Shown piece after piece: positions 25,051-36,679 of a stretch of 64,000 nucleotides of DNA. The position numbers and the translations under genes are program-made. The stretch covers positions 20,970,144 to 21,034,143 of the forward strand of contig OX485809.1 of assembly GCA_950295325.1 (NCBI GenBank), given 5' to 3'. The notes beneath the pieces were generated by a model. That model saw only the letters and a list, made by a program, of their open reading frames with translations. It searched no databases and had not been told where the DNA came from. How positions within the stretch are numbered: the first letter of the stretch is position 1; each line of letters starts with the position of its first letter. Origin of the DNA: Polytrichum commune (lineage: Eukaryota > Streptophyta > Polytrichopsida > Polytrichales > Polytrichaceae).

Positions 25051-25440
25051 GGTGAAGTCTTCTTTGAACTTCGCCGCTCCCGCCTAAAATCGCACGCTCC
25101 GCTTGACACGATCCTTGCGCGAAGTTCACCTTCACCGGCAAGGCCGTGTCCTTCACCGCAACTTTCAATCTCCTTGCGCACTCCGGCGTCATGAAGGAGT
25201 TCGTTGCTCTTGTATCAACCAACATTGACACATTAGTACCGGTTACTTGACCCTTTAAGTAAACCAACCCTTTGCTACTCAGGTTTATCAAAGACAACTT
25301 AGCTTCGAAACCGCCTTCGGCGACTAAGTTCTTTAGACTTAGACTTTCTAAGACTTTATGCCTTCTTTTGAAGGTCGGCGCTTTGTCTTTAAACAAGGAG
25401 TTGAGCTCCTCATCTTGCCTTGGCGAGATCGTGGTAGACT
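24980..25440 (-). pseudogene. Chromovirus protease region
   Basis: A minus-strand frame upstream of RT contains SMLVDTRATNSFM, corresponding to the retropepsin active site (D-T/S-G-A). The catalytic triad's Gly is replaced by Arg, which would abolish activity. The frame then shifts before the RT frame that starts near 25050. Confidence 0.8.
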
Positions 25441-25445
25441 TTAAT

Positions 25446-26716
25446 TCTATTTTTCCGGATCCGCCCTCGTGGCACTCCCTCGCAAGGTGTCACGCCTTGC
25501 CGCACTTGAAACAAAGGCCCTTCTTCGTCGCGTCCTTGGCGTCAACACGCTTCGGTGGCTTGACGAAAGCCTTTGGCGTAGTTGGCTTGCCGCTAGATCC
25601 CTCGGGATCCTCTTTAGACTCCCATTTCCGCTTCGGAAACTTGGGCTTGTTGCCCCTGAAAAACCTTTCATAAGGTTTCTTCGCGGTCGGAGTCTCGGCG
25701 CGCCCCACCTCTCGCGCATTGCCTAGCCTTATCACGACGTCAAACAACTCTAGCATCGTAGTGGGAAGGTTCTCCCGTTCGCACACCTTTCGCCGTATCG
25801 ATTCGTCTAGGCTAGCCAAGAAGACGCCCATCATGCCGAGTTGAGGATTCTTCTCGCAATCGTATTGCAAGTACTTTGATTTGTACTCCTCGGCATATCT
25901 CGACAAATTCATGTCGTTTCTCCACCGCATTGAGCCCAGCGAGGTCACGTTGAGAAGGTGTTGGTGCGGCTTACGCCACGCATCCAACGCCCAAACCTTT
26001 AACTCCTCCCAAACCACGGTTTCGCCACGTGAACTCCGCCACGCGGCGAAGGAGACCGCCGCTCCATCCTTAAGAAATGACCCAAAGCTTCGCACTCTTA
26101 CCTCATCACCAATGTAACCCGAGGCGTCGCAATACGTCTCGTACTCGGTAAGAAATGCCTCAATGTTCTTACGATCCTTTGTGTCCCAATTCGGAGGCTT
26201 AGGAATATTTTTCATGTAAGTTGGCTTGGACCCATCCGAAGACGAGCCCTTAGCTAACTTCGTTTGTGCCAACTCCATTAACATTTGATTTTGTTGCACG
26301 AGAGACGCGATGGTGGCTTGCATTTCGCGAAACTCGGTCTTGAGTCGCACCACCGCCGTCTCGCGGTGTCGGGGTCCTTCCCGATCCGAATCCTTTTCGG
26401 ATTCTTCCGAGTCAACCTCCTCGCTTGCGTCAAGCGGTACGTTAGGTTGCTCCGCCGCCGTTGCGGCTTGATCCACCACCTCTTCCTCCACTTGGGGCTC
26501 GGTGGTGATCGGTTCCAACTTCAATTCTTCACGAATTTGACTTGCGGTCTTCGAAGGCGCAGAGGCCTTCTTTCGCGGCGCCCGCTTCTTGCTCGGCCCG
26601 CCCTCTTCGCCTTGGGTTGCCGCTATAGCAACTCCCGGCGTTAACTCCTCTCGAGTTTCGTCTTCCTTTCGTTGCGGCTCGACCTCGCCTTTCTTTGAGC
26701 GCTTCTCGGGTGCCAT
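25446..26716 (-). pseudogene. gag: Chromovirus gag with interrupted zinc knuckle
   Basis: The frame starts at 26716 and is open for 408 codons. It has a Lys/Glu-rich N-terminal third, a capsid-like middle (IEAFLTEYETYCDASGY ... SLGSMRWRNDMNLSRYAEEY, about residues 185-300) typical of retrotransposon gag, and a basic linker. The CCHC knuckle begins CFKCGKA at the end of the frame, but the next codon is TGA (25490-25492) where the family has an aromatic residue; coding resumes directly with HLARECHEGG. The nonsense change is consistent with G-to-A decay. Confidence 0.9.
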
Positions 26717-26788
26717 TGTCGCTCCCCCTCTTAGGTTGCTAAGCTTCCTTCGCTCCTTCAGCTTTGAGTCACGATACTGAGCTTAGAC

Positions 26789-26800
26789 GCTCTGATACCA
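26789..26800 (-). other. Primer-binding site, initiator tRNA-Met
   Basis: On the element's strand this reads TGGTATCAGAGC, two bases inside the 5' LTR. That is the classic plant retrotransposon site complementary to the 3' end of initiator methionine tRNA. Confidence 0.95.
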
Positions 26801-26802
26801 CT

Positions 26803-27237
26803 TGTAACGCCATTCTAGCGCCACGTCCCTCACGCCCCGCGTGAAGCTAACAACTCACCTGCACAAGCCACTTGTTAGGTGAGTCCCGCTAGTACCAACT
26901 AGCAGCCTTAGACTCCTAAAGTTCTAACACTCGTGGAGACCTCACTAGTCAACCCACGGACGGCCCTGGTTCACCTTAGCTCCCCAAGGTCCGGGCCTTT
27001 CCCACACGCTCCGCGTGTGCTCCGAGTCCCTAAGTCCTCACTCGTTAGGCCGCGTTGCCTAAGTCCTTTGTGCACCCCGCACGGGTCACCCTACCATACT
27101 CTAAGTCCGCCCGCCTTAGAGTACTTTCCCAACCGGGTTCAACCCTTACACTCTAAGGGGTGCGATACTAATCGCACACCCAACCCCCTTAGGTGTTCCT
27201 CCGCCCAATGGAGGGCTCGCTCTAAAGGGGCCTTACA
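26803..27237 (-). repeat. Chromovirus 5' LTR (right)
   Basis: 435 bp, differing from the left LTR at about nine positions, three of them clustered near the first 15 bases. It should carry the element's promoter because transcription runs on the minus strand, but no TATA motif was clear to me. Confidence 0.95.
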
Positions 27238-27255
27238 CACGTTGTTGGCGCCGTC

Positions 27256-27560
27256 CTATGCGAGGGCAGCCGTAGCCTGCGCTCGATTCGCCGGCACTTT
27301 GAAGATACTGGTATTCATCCACGAACGCAGGCACATGGTCATGATGAACACCGACGACGACAACGACTGTCGGGTGCATGTGAATTCGCGACCGGCGGCT
27401 ATGTTGACTCGCTCTGATGGCGTCAACATCACCGGCGTTCCATTGTAGTCCATGGCCATTTGGTAGTGGGCCGGTAGCGATTCCTTCCGGGCGGACCACC
27501 ACGACAAGACGTCGATGAACCCCGAGGACTGGACGACGCCGATCAACAGATACATATTGG
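27256..27560 (-). pseudogene. hAT transposase C-terminal dimerization domain remnant
   Basis: The minus-strand frame contains VLSWWSARKESLPAHYQMAM, a PSERVN segment and then SLSSS...MCLRSWM. This fits the hAT family C-terminal dimerization domain (LxWW...P.LsxmA.d.l...pASSAASERxFS, R.sLs....e.l..LrSW). The degree of decay is clear: the usual Ala/Ser stretch before SER is replaced, a frame shift separates it from an upstream VDQYVSVDR stretch (other frame, ~27545-27615), and a TAG follows at 27256. The coding tail continues on the far side of the inserted retrotransposon, at about 19190-19327, as an acidic segment (ELEEEQEDWDEEILDDG) ending in a stop. Confidence 0.8.
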
Positions 27561-27743
27561 TCTACCTCGTCACCTTTGTCACCGTCGCCGCGTTGCGGCT
27601 GAAACATCGCGGTGAATAGCGAGTTGTTGGTCGATTCTGGCTCGATGCTCTGGCTAGATCTGATCTCGGTCGAGTAGTGGTGCTGCAGCGACTTGCGGAC
27701 GAGATCAACGACGCGCTTGAGCTTCACCGTTGTCGTCGGCCGC

Positions 27744-27860
27744 CGAACACGACTGCCTCGCTGGCCTTGCCCCTCGGCGACGAACATGACTGCCTCGCTG
27801 GCCTTGCCCCTCGGCGACGAACATGACTGCCTCGCTGGCCTCGCCCTGAGCGACGAACAC
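27744..27860. repeat. 37-bp minisatellite inside the hAT element
   Basis: Three adjacent units start at 27744, 27781 and 27818 (CGAACACGAC or CGAACATGAC, then TGCCTCGCTGGCCTTGCCCC), with a partial fourth at 27854. The unit is GC-rich, and its length (37) is not a multiple of three, so successive copies rotate through reading frames. Confidence 0.85.
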
Positions 27861-28154
27861 AACCGCCACATCGCAGTCGCTCAACATTAGCGCACTCAAC
27901 GCTCCGGTCTCCGGAAGCCCGTGCGGACTCAGTGGCGGACTCCGTTGTGCAAACAATTAGGGCACTAGGGCCATAATAAATAATTTATCCAATTATCTAT
28001 AATTACCGGGTAATCGGGTATTCCGTTCGGCTTTACCTTTACTCTACCCGTTACCTTACCTATTGCCTACCCTTCACCCTTTACCACTAACTTTTACCGT
28101 TTTAGCGGGTAACAACCGGTGGTCTACCTTACCTTGCCGAGGCCTACTTGTAAC

Positions 28155-31100
28155 CTCACCCAATAGTCATAATTTTTTAACTATTGGAAAGAGTAACATC
28201 CTTTCAATTAAGCATATATCCTATTCTTGAAAGGTCTTCTTAACTTAAAAAAACATAAATTTTGAGGAGACCTTGTTGGCCGAAAAAAAAAGAATGACAA
28301 GTTCCAAATGGTAGTTGCTTTTGTATTGTTAATGAAAAATTTTGAACTTCAATTATTAAGGTTTCACAAATGCACCATTACACATTCAATGGCACAAACA
28401 ACACACAAATGCTCCATTATCAAGATGAAGATGATTTATCCCATGTCGTATTTTATATCTTAAATAAATAACTTGGATACATGACCTTATATCAACTATA
28501 ATAAATATTGCATATTGTATCCATCATATATTATCTCAAAAAAAATTTAATTTTTTTGAATACAAATAACAAACTACACCATATCTTTGGTCGAATCATT
28601 CCACTTGATTTTTTCTAAATCACTCCCCCCCCCCCTTGGAATTTCAAACCAGACCCCAATTTCGAGAATAACATTTTCACCCATTGGCAATTTGTTCCTA
28701 CATGGATTCTGTTCATTTTTTTGTTTTTTTTTCAAATGATTGTTTTTTTAAAGATGTCCACATTAAAATCTCTTAAAATGATGGTTGGACAACGTTCAAG
28801 TGAAGTTTGAGTTAATGTTTCAAGTGGTTCAAAAATTCAGGTAATGAACTTGAATGAGCCCTAGAAACACATATAATACATATTATTTTTCTTCTATCAG
28901 TGTTAAATATTGTTGCTATATACTTTGAGCCATTATTAGTCATTGAGAAGAAATAATTTAAGTGTATTTGTACGTCATAGATCATTATTAATCCATGACC
29001 ATCATATATTGAGAGGTATGAATATTTTATCACATTTATAAACTTATCAACATCTATAGATGACTGGTGTACTTTTGTTTTCATAACACATAAATATATA
29101 AGACATTTGAAGGTTATGATCATGTTGGATATCTTGAAAAATATAGTTGTAAAAAAATTATATTCAATGCTTATATAGTTATGTGAGAATGTTGCAAATC
29201 CTGTAATCAAGGAATTAATGGTATCCAAGTTCTAGTGGTTTTTGCCTATTCATTTTTGTATGCACTTTTGGATCCACATAGACATTTTTATGTGACATAG
29301 GGCTAATAAATATAATTTGTCTTATGTTCGAATGCAAGATAAAGCTACGTAGGTAAGATTATGTTTCTTAACATTTGCAAGATCAAAAGCTAATTTATTT
29401 AGCAATAATTCTTGCGATTCATGAATGATTCTTGTTGCTGCAAGCTAGATTAAAATTTGAATTCTTGTGATAATATGTGATGGTTTTTTTTTCCAAAGTT
29501 GATTTTTTCATGATAGCTTGAATAAGTATTTAGTTTGACTCAATATCATTTGTGTATAAATGATTTTTTTTCCTATGAAAAAACAATCTTTAGATATTAA
29601 AAATCTATCTATATAGTATTATCTTTACCATATGTTGTAGATGTCTGAAAAATATCATTAGCTTCATTTACGATGTCATTAGACGTTGCATAATTTTCAG
29701 CATATAAATCCACCAACATGTTTTTTTTTTTTTTTTTAATGCAAAGGATAAAATGCTAACCGGTGTTTTTGCTTGAGTTGTTTGGAAGTTTGGAAGATGT
29801 TGGGCATGACGGGTGATGAATTGCCTATAGTCTTGAAAATGAAAATTGGACTTATAGTTTTTGAAAACACATTTTCATTGTGTTTTTCACTTCTGCATAT
29901 GCATAATATGGATATGGTATTGTCAATTCTTTTGTTAGTATTTGATAACAATATAAATTTATAAAATCAATATCCTTAGTGGTTAGTGTTGGTGTATGAA
30001 ATGTGTTTTGAATATCTATAAATAAAACATTTGTTTGTCGTATGATTTCATGTAGCTCATATTAATAGAAACTTGTATTTCAAACATATGGTGCATTAAT
30101 ATCATCGTTTAGGCTTTCAAATATTCAATTGTCCTTTACATAAGGGGCTTGATAAAAATCATTTTTCATAATGAGGTCAAGATTATCATTTTTTTGGAAA
30201 ATATTAAAGAGTTGTTTATTTATTTTTTGAATTATGAATACGTTTAATAAATCCGGATCTATTGTCAATAACATTGAACATTCAAGCAACAACAAGTAAA
30301 ATTCCATCTATGAGACAAGTTGTACCTACTCGTATTGACAGGTAAGTCTATTCAAAACTTTTTAAATTTGGTAAATTTGCTAATGATTGTTGAAGGAGAA
30401 TATTTCGTGTAGAATGTTTGATTAAATCATCACTATTGAATGTAACTTTGCTAGTGGAAGCCATAAGCAAAGCTCAACTTTTGGGAAATATACAGATATG
30501 TCTTTATCATATAATCTTATTAAACTTTGGTATATCAATTTCAAGTTAAAGTCTTATTAGTTGCAGTGTCACCGGTCAAATACAATCGGAAAGACAAATC
30601 ATGATATGAGCTTTTCCTCTGCATAATATTATAAAAAACTGATCATTATTCGTCATTTAATTGTTGGAGTGAAGTACGATATTCTAATTCGTCTAATATC
30701 ATTGAATATGGAGAGATTATAAAAACATTCTTCTCTGTTTTTTTTAATCGTATACGTGAAGGAAATATAAAATCAAATATAAAATCATATTGCTCAAAAA
30801 CTTCAATGTGAGTTATAGGAACCACATGAACTAAATTATTCTTATCATTATCAAAATCATCAATTTAAATATAATTTGAATATGATGGTGTTGATGATAA
30901 ATTAGATATTTGTTCTATATCTTTTACATTTATAAATGAATAATCATAATAAAATAATGATCTTATTTTAGAAATATTATCTTTCACTTAGGAATAACCA
31001 TCATACCTTGTGACATCAATGTACGTTTTAAATTTTAAATTTCAAAATAGACAATAAATAAAGAGTTGCTCCTTCAATCAAGTTTCAATATTTCATGTTT

Positions 31101-33239
31101 ATTATTATTTGTGAATCGTATGATCTCAAATTTGAAACATTTTGAAGCTTTATTTTATATATATAATAAAAATTTCAAATATAGATAATGATTTATAATC
31201 AATGTCTCGATTAATATATTTTTCCATGATTGATATACATATAATATCAGTTAAATCATCATTAAATGTTTTTAATAAAATTTTGTCTTTAAAATTAAAG
31301 CGTGTTCGTTAGATGGAGATGTATTTATAAATTTGAATGTGCGTAAAAAATGATACAATGATTAAAAAAACCCAACTTATGTGACAATTTGAGTAGATGT
31401 TTGTCAAGCATTCAGAAATGCATTGCTCAAGTTTTTGGATTCGTATGTAAGAATCTGTTATTTTACAATGGATTTTTGTATAATAGGGTATTATTCAGAT
31501 GTAATAGATTTATCTATTTTTATCAAATGATGTATAATATGTTGTTGTCACATATATATTTAAAAGAAATTAAATATTTATGATTGCAAACCATAATGCG
31601 CTACATGTGTATTAAATGCATTAAATTTTAATATTTGCAAGAATTATTTGAAAAAGTAAATGTGATAGTCTAGATTTATTTTGATTAATATTAGATAAAA
31701 TAGTTATGATTCTTGTATTTTACTGTCCATAGTTATGAAGTTTAACAAGTTTGTTAATTTTCTCACAAATGAAATATTTTTGCTGCATTCAATTTTATTT
31801 GGAACTTGGTATAAAGATGCTTTACTTTTGATTATATAATTTTATATATAATTTTGAAATTTTATAATGTTTGCTTGTAATATATTGGTATTTTTGTTAC
31901 CAATTTATTTTTTAATCATAATTATTGACAACTAAATCAAGCTATTAGAGGAACATTTTCAAATTAATTTTTTTTATATGCTTCTATTTTTGTTTGATTT
32001 TTAATCATCATCCGCACTATCTAAAAGTTTATGCACATGACAAACTGTACAAACCTTTTGGAAATGTGGGGCAAAAGGACTAGTAATGGATAATATTTAT
32101 GTAACCAAAAATGATAATATCAAGAACTAAAATTATTGACAATCACATAAATTGAAATGACAACATCATCAACTATAAAGAAAACATCGATAGTCATATA
32201 AACTGAAATGACAAGAACAAGAACAAGAACAACAAAATATTAAGATTATGAAATAATAATAATAATAATAATTTTTAATTTTTAATATTACATCATGGTA
32301 CTTCTTAGCTTTTTAATAGTTGATTGAGTGCTTGTAAAGTTTTTATGTAGTTATATAAGACGAGTGTAGACAATTTCTTCAATTACTGCAGTGGAAATAG
32401 TCTAAGGTTGGGATTTAAGGTGATAATCATCTTTTGAAGTTATTATGACCCTTTTTTTAATACCAGAAGAATTTTTTTAGAATTATATACATCTACGAGA
32501 GAATCATATTCAACCCTGAAAGTTGTACCCATAGATAGAATATCATAGTCAAATTTGTCTTCACCAACTATTGAAAAAGAACACCTTTGCTATGTGGGCT
32601 ACCCTTAATTGTTATCATTGCAGACATAATCATAAGTAGAAGTAGAATAGGATTCAAATCCACAAGATGCTTTACAAACTCCTCATGTACAAGATGTTGA
32701 ACACACTTGTGGGGAAAACGACTGGAAGAGTGTTCAATATAAAAGAAATTTTATTCATCACTTCTGCTCATAAGTAGTTATGAATGCTATTTAACTGTAA
32801 AAAGAATATCCGAGATAAAACGATTTCATTCGCATCCCCATCTCATCTTCCAGAACGACTCCTCATTTGAACAAGCTGGTTGTCTGATATCTAAAACAAC
32901 AGGGGTTAATGACGTCAAAGATTAGTGCACTAAGTCTAGATTAGGATCTAAGACGAGAAACTCTAAAATCAAGCAATTTTATTGAAGCCAATAGTCCGCA
33001 CGCCATGATTTGAATCCAAAGCACGAAATAAATGGAGTTGCACAGTTGCACTAAATCTTGTCGGTCCTAATTAGTCAAGAAAAATACTCCATCCAATTGG
33101 AGAAACCCAACTACTTGGAGCATGGTCCAAATCTGGAGTCCAAAAGCACCAGGAGGTCCATGAAGGGGATGGATCACCATGTTGTGGAACACCCCACAAG
33201 TTGCCTGGACCTGGAGCCGAGAACGTAAGTTGCGCGCCC
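28155..33239. other. Very AT-rich block without recognisable genes
   Basis: From about 28.2 to 32.9 kb the sequence is conspicuously richer in A and T than any flank, with poly-T runs (29719-29737) and an AAT microsatellite (about 32256-32273). The longest ORF (28812-29228, minus, 138 codons) has no domain I recognise. Others of 60-71 codons on the minus strand (29736-29951, 30125-30307) are Asn/Ile/Lys-rich as expected from composition alone. The last few hundred bases may hold the peroxidase 3' UTR. Confidence 0.4.
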
Positions 33240-35640
33240 TCAGTTCACCAATGCGCAATGCTTGCGGATTTGTCCCTCCTTCCCGGTAAGCACGCCAATG
33301 TTGGCCATCGCCACCATGGCCTCTCCGAACTCGTCAAGGAAGAAGCCCGGGTTCAGATTCTGGTACACAAAGGGCTTCGTTCGGGCGTCGTCAAGGAGGG
33401 ATTGGTCCGACGTCTGGAGGCCCTCCTTGTTCACGAGGTCATGGAAGTATTGAGTGTCGAATATGTTCGGGGTCTTGAGGTCCAAGTTGAGGGGGTTCAA
33501 AATGCTTGTGTTGGTGGGGCACTGTTTCTGGAGCGACTTGAGGAAGTCCTTGGGAATAGTGGGGTCGATGTGGGATTTGCTCGGGTAGGTGAAAAGCCGG
33601 TTTACGATGTTGATGCAGTGGGAGATTCCGATGGTGTGTGCCCCTGTCATGTGTAAGCGCAAATCAGCGGTTCTCAGTTACGTTGGTAACATGCATCTTA
33701 ATGACAAGATTTCGGGATCAAGAAATAACATTTTTTTTTTGAAAATGCATTTCTCCATTGCACCAGAGTCATCACAAAAGTACACTTGAGCCATGTGGTC
33801 AGGGAACACTTTCAGCTTTGTTATGACGTGCCGGATTTCTTGCAGGGATTTCATTCCCTTCTGTTCAATGTTCTTGGCATGAGAGTCGGGCGCTATCGTA
33901 CTAGTGCCAAATTTTCGACATGGGACCAACAAAATATATGCACAAAACATCTAGACAAGGTTCAGTTACCAAAATTTACCATACGTTTGAAACTTCCAAA
34001 CGGTGAGGGCCGATGCACACCGTTGCAAAGTTACAAAACGGACGATGAGGGGATGCATAGCCCATGACATGAATTCATGTCCATAGGTGCAACGGGCTGG
34101 AACGGAACGGGGACCGAACTAGTTAATATCCGAATGCACTTGATCTACAACCTAATTTGTACCTGAGAGAGTGGTCATCTGCTGAGCATTCAACCCCTTG
34201 CGTTTGAACACCTCGATTTGCTGACTCGCGTTCATGGTGGGCTTAGGCAAGTTCAAGGGAGGCTCCAATATGTTGGAAACCGTCCCGTCCCTCCGCCCCG
34301 ACGGCACTTCCCATCTCCTCCCTCCCGCTAGAACCACGCTATCCCGGCTAGCAAACGCCAGGATGTCCGCGCACGACACCACGCCCTGGCACACCTCCTC
34401 CAACGCAGCCTTGGCTGCGTCGATGGCGTCGAACCCATGGAGTCCCGTATTGATGAGAGCATCCTGTTCCGAATTCGTCCCGTTCAGAAGGATGGAAGCG
34501 TCGGCCCCCTGCATGAAAACAAATCAAGCGTTCAATAGAGGGAGATATCACGCCAACCGGCCGTAGGTTCTCGTGAATGAGAGATATTTCGCCCTTCATC
34601 AAAATCGCAAACACATATAAATCCGAGTCGAGTCGGGTTTACGGAGCATGGATGAGGGTCAAGGTCTAGTGCCTCGCACATATGTAAATCCAAGTCGAGT
34701 CGGATTTACGGAGCATGGCACGGAGGGACAAGGTTGAGTGTCTCACACATTTTGAATATCCGAGTCAGGTTTATGGAGCATGACCGAGGGACGAGCATTT
34801 CTTGGAGGTGGTCTCTTTTGGGAAGCGATTAGCAATCTAAGTCTCCCCAAAGTACAATCAGGCATTCACACATGGAGATTTTAAATAAATCTTGATAACT
34901 TACTGGTCGAACCTAGCTACATTTCAGAACACTCCGATCATAGGAGTGACCACATCAACATCAAGCCCATCTTTCATCACAGATTCATCACAAACTCATA
35001 AATTCATCATCATTCTATCTCATGACATTCAACACTTATACTTCACTTGATTCAACGACATTGAATCAATGCCCTCCCAGCGATAGGGTTGCAGTAATAA
35101 TCTTGCGATGTTTCTATATAATTTTAACAACTAGAAGAGTGGATCGTTATGAGTTGATGAATCAATGTTGATAATAATCGCATGCATCGGCACCAAAACA
35201 ATATCAAACCTTGAAGTGGGGCATGTAACTTCAACACTGACTCAAGAACAAACGCTGGTCGCTTGCATTTTGATGAAATGATGTGTTCAACTGATTGACA
35301 AGTCGATGAAATTGATCAGCAGCTGCTGCTGTCAGATGATCAGTCAAGTGGATGCATATATATATAGGAACATCTGGTAGAAATGAAATCAAAAACATAC
35401 CCTCACGAAAGCATCGTGGAACATGAGGCGCAAGACTCCAGGGGCAACGGTCTTGTCCGTGGCATAATGCTCCTGCATCTTTTGGAACACAATCGCCTCC
35501 GCATTCTTGCAAGAACTGTGGTAGAAATCATACTTCAGACCTGAATTAGCCTCCGCCCCGCTCATCGACAACATCACGACCATCAGCAATGAGGCGGCCT
35601 GCAACAGCACCACCATAGAATTCTGCATTCCGGCAGCCAT
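33240..35640 (-). CDS. Class III secretory peroxidase
   Basis: A heme peroxidase of the plant secretory (class III) family, which oxidises phenolic substrates with H2O2 in the apoplast or vacuole. Three exons join exactly in phase: 35401-35640, 34163-34508 and 33240-33643, giving 329 residues, the usual family length. Residues 1 to about 31 form a signal peptide with a hydrophobic core. The distal pocket is RLMFHDAFVR (Arg71, His75), and the proximal heme ligand lies in LSGAHTIGISHC. VSCADILAFASRD is also typical. Most disulfide cysteines are present, but the pair in HDCFVxGCD is replaced by Ala at both positions (HDAFVR, then GADASILL). Intron 1 (893 bp) contains a ~75-bp tandem repeat. Intron 2 is 519 bp. 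Donors are GTATGT and GTACAA, acceptors GCAG and ACAG. Substrate and expression cannot be inferred. Confidence 0.93.
34615..34800. repeat. ~75-bp tandem repeat in peroxidase intron 1
   Basis: Two and a half diverged units with the common core CCGAGTCGAGTCGG, then TTTACGGAGCATG and GAGGG.CAAGGT. Confidence 0.7.
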
Positions 35641-36679
35641 TGTGATGATTGATGAATCAATCAATTCACCCCGAGTCCACCACTCCTCGTTGATGATGTC
35701 CAACTGGGAGTGAAGAACTCGTTGCACTGATGTTGTAAGCAGGATGACTCAGTCGATCGATCTTATACTGCCAATCTGTGATTTTGTTAATCCAAAAGCC
35801 CTGCACACCGATAGCCCCCGCCCCCTGCAGTCCCAGATTAGTATGCACGTCAACTCCAGACGAGGCCACTGTTTAATTTGCAGATTGTTTGTAGGTTTGT
35901 TTTATATATGTATCTTATTTTGGGGGGGGGGGGGCTACAGAAGGACAACAGTGTCCGGGGAGATTTCTGGGCATAATCGGTCAATATCCTTAGTGTTCCT
36001 AAGTCCAATCAGTTACATGTTGACATCTTTCGGTTTTTGTTTATTAATGTGGATATATTCCATAGATTCCTCTTAAATGATGAGCAATTCTCCTAAAGTC
36101 TTGACCTTCAACCGGCTGTTTCTTAAACTCAACCGATTCATCTGTAACTAGCAGCCGGTCCTCCCCGTTCAACATTGTTTCTGTTCTCCTCTCTAAAAAT
36201 GAAGAAATACTAGTTTATAGATTACTCCAGAATGATTGGCGATTTGCCCAAAATTCTTCATCAACTTCAACCGGCCAATCTATTCCAGCTAGCGGTCTGA
36301 TGATCTCCCTGTTTGAAGGTGGACAAGTCCAAAGTTGGCAAAAGCGGTAAAACAGTGGAGGTTAGTATCATGCACTGAGAAAGCCTTAGAAAGCAGCTAG
36401 CTCACTCCAGGAAATGGTGGTGGCTATCAACGCCATTAGCTTACTCCTTGTAGATTCAAACACCATCTTCCGAAGAAGCCTGCACAAGCTGTAGGAAATG
36501 ATCATGCTGCGCGTGCATGCGAACAAGTTTCCAATCTTAGAATGTATGACAGTTCCTTATTTTGAACCAGCCCAGTCATTTCACAACAACTACTAGGAGA
36601 TGCGGATCCACGGTTTCAGAATCCCACGAGATCCACTCGCACATTCTCTCGACCAATGAACCGGGAGAACTGACCGCTA
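35641..36679. other. Peroxidase upstream region and intergenic DNA
   Basis: The minus-strand promoter region of the peroxidase should lie in the first few hundred bases. I saw no unambiguous TATA box. A poly-G run (about 35921-35932) and one copy of a dispersed ~120-bp repeat (35935-36055) follow. Confidence 0.35.
35935..36055 (-). repeat. Dispersed ~120-bp repeat, copy 1 (inverted)
   Basis: Reverse-complemented, this contains ACCGAAAGATGTCAACATGT, GATTGGACTT and GACCGATTATGCCCAGAAAT followed by CTCCCCGGACACTG. The same landmarks occur in direct orientation at 36945-37085 and 40975-41100. Confidence 0.65.

Larger units (their letters stand above)
19328..27237 (-). mobile_element. Ty3/gypsy chromovirus, full-length, 7.9 kb
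   Basis: Two 435-bp LTRs, each starting TGTAACG and ending CCTTACA, enclose gag and pol genes on the minus strand. Both outer flanks carry the 5-bp duplication CACGT (19323-19327 and 27238-27242), so both ends are intact. A primer-binding site for initiator tRNA-Met adjoins the upstream LTR, and a purine-rich tract adjoins the downstream one. Domains in order are gag with one CCHC knuckle, aspartic protease, reverse transcriptase, RNase H, integrase and a chromodomain-like end, the order of plant chromoviruses. About nine differences separate the LTRs (roughly 2%), suggesting a fairly recent insertion. Several nonsense and frame changes make this copy non-autonomous. It lies in the transposase tail of an older hAT element. 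Confidence 0.95.
19008..28146 (-). mobile_element. hAT transposon, decayed, with nested chromovirus
   Basis: The termini are inverted repeats: TAAGCCTCGGCAAGGTAAGG at the left and, reverse-complemented, TAGGCCTCGGCAAGGTAAGG at the right. They are flanked by 8-bp duplications CTTGTAAG (19000-19007) and CTTGTAAC (28147-28154), matching 7 of 8. Eight-bp duplications and TA-starting ends are typical of hAT. Sub-terminal DNA on both sides is rich in ACCTTTACC/GGTAAAGGT motifs, the kind of repeated sub-terminal sites hAT transposases bind. After subtracting the retrotransposon the element is only about 1.2 kb, so most of the transposase gene has been deleted. What survives is the 3' coding end on the minus strand. 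Confidence 0.85.
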
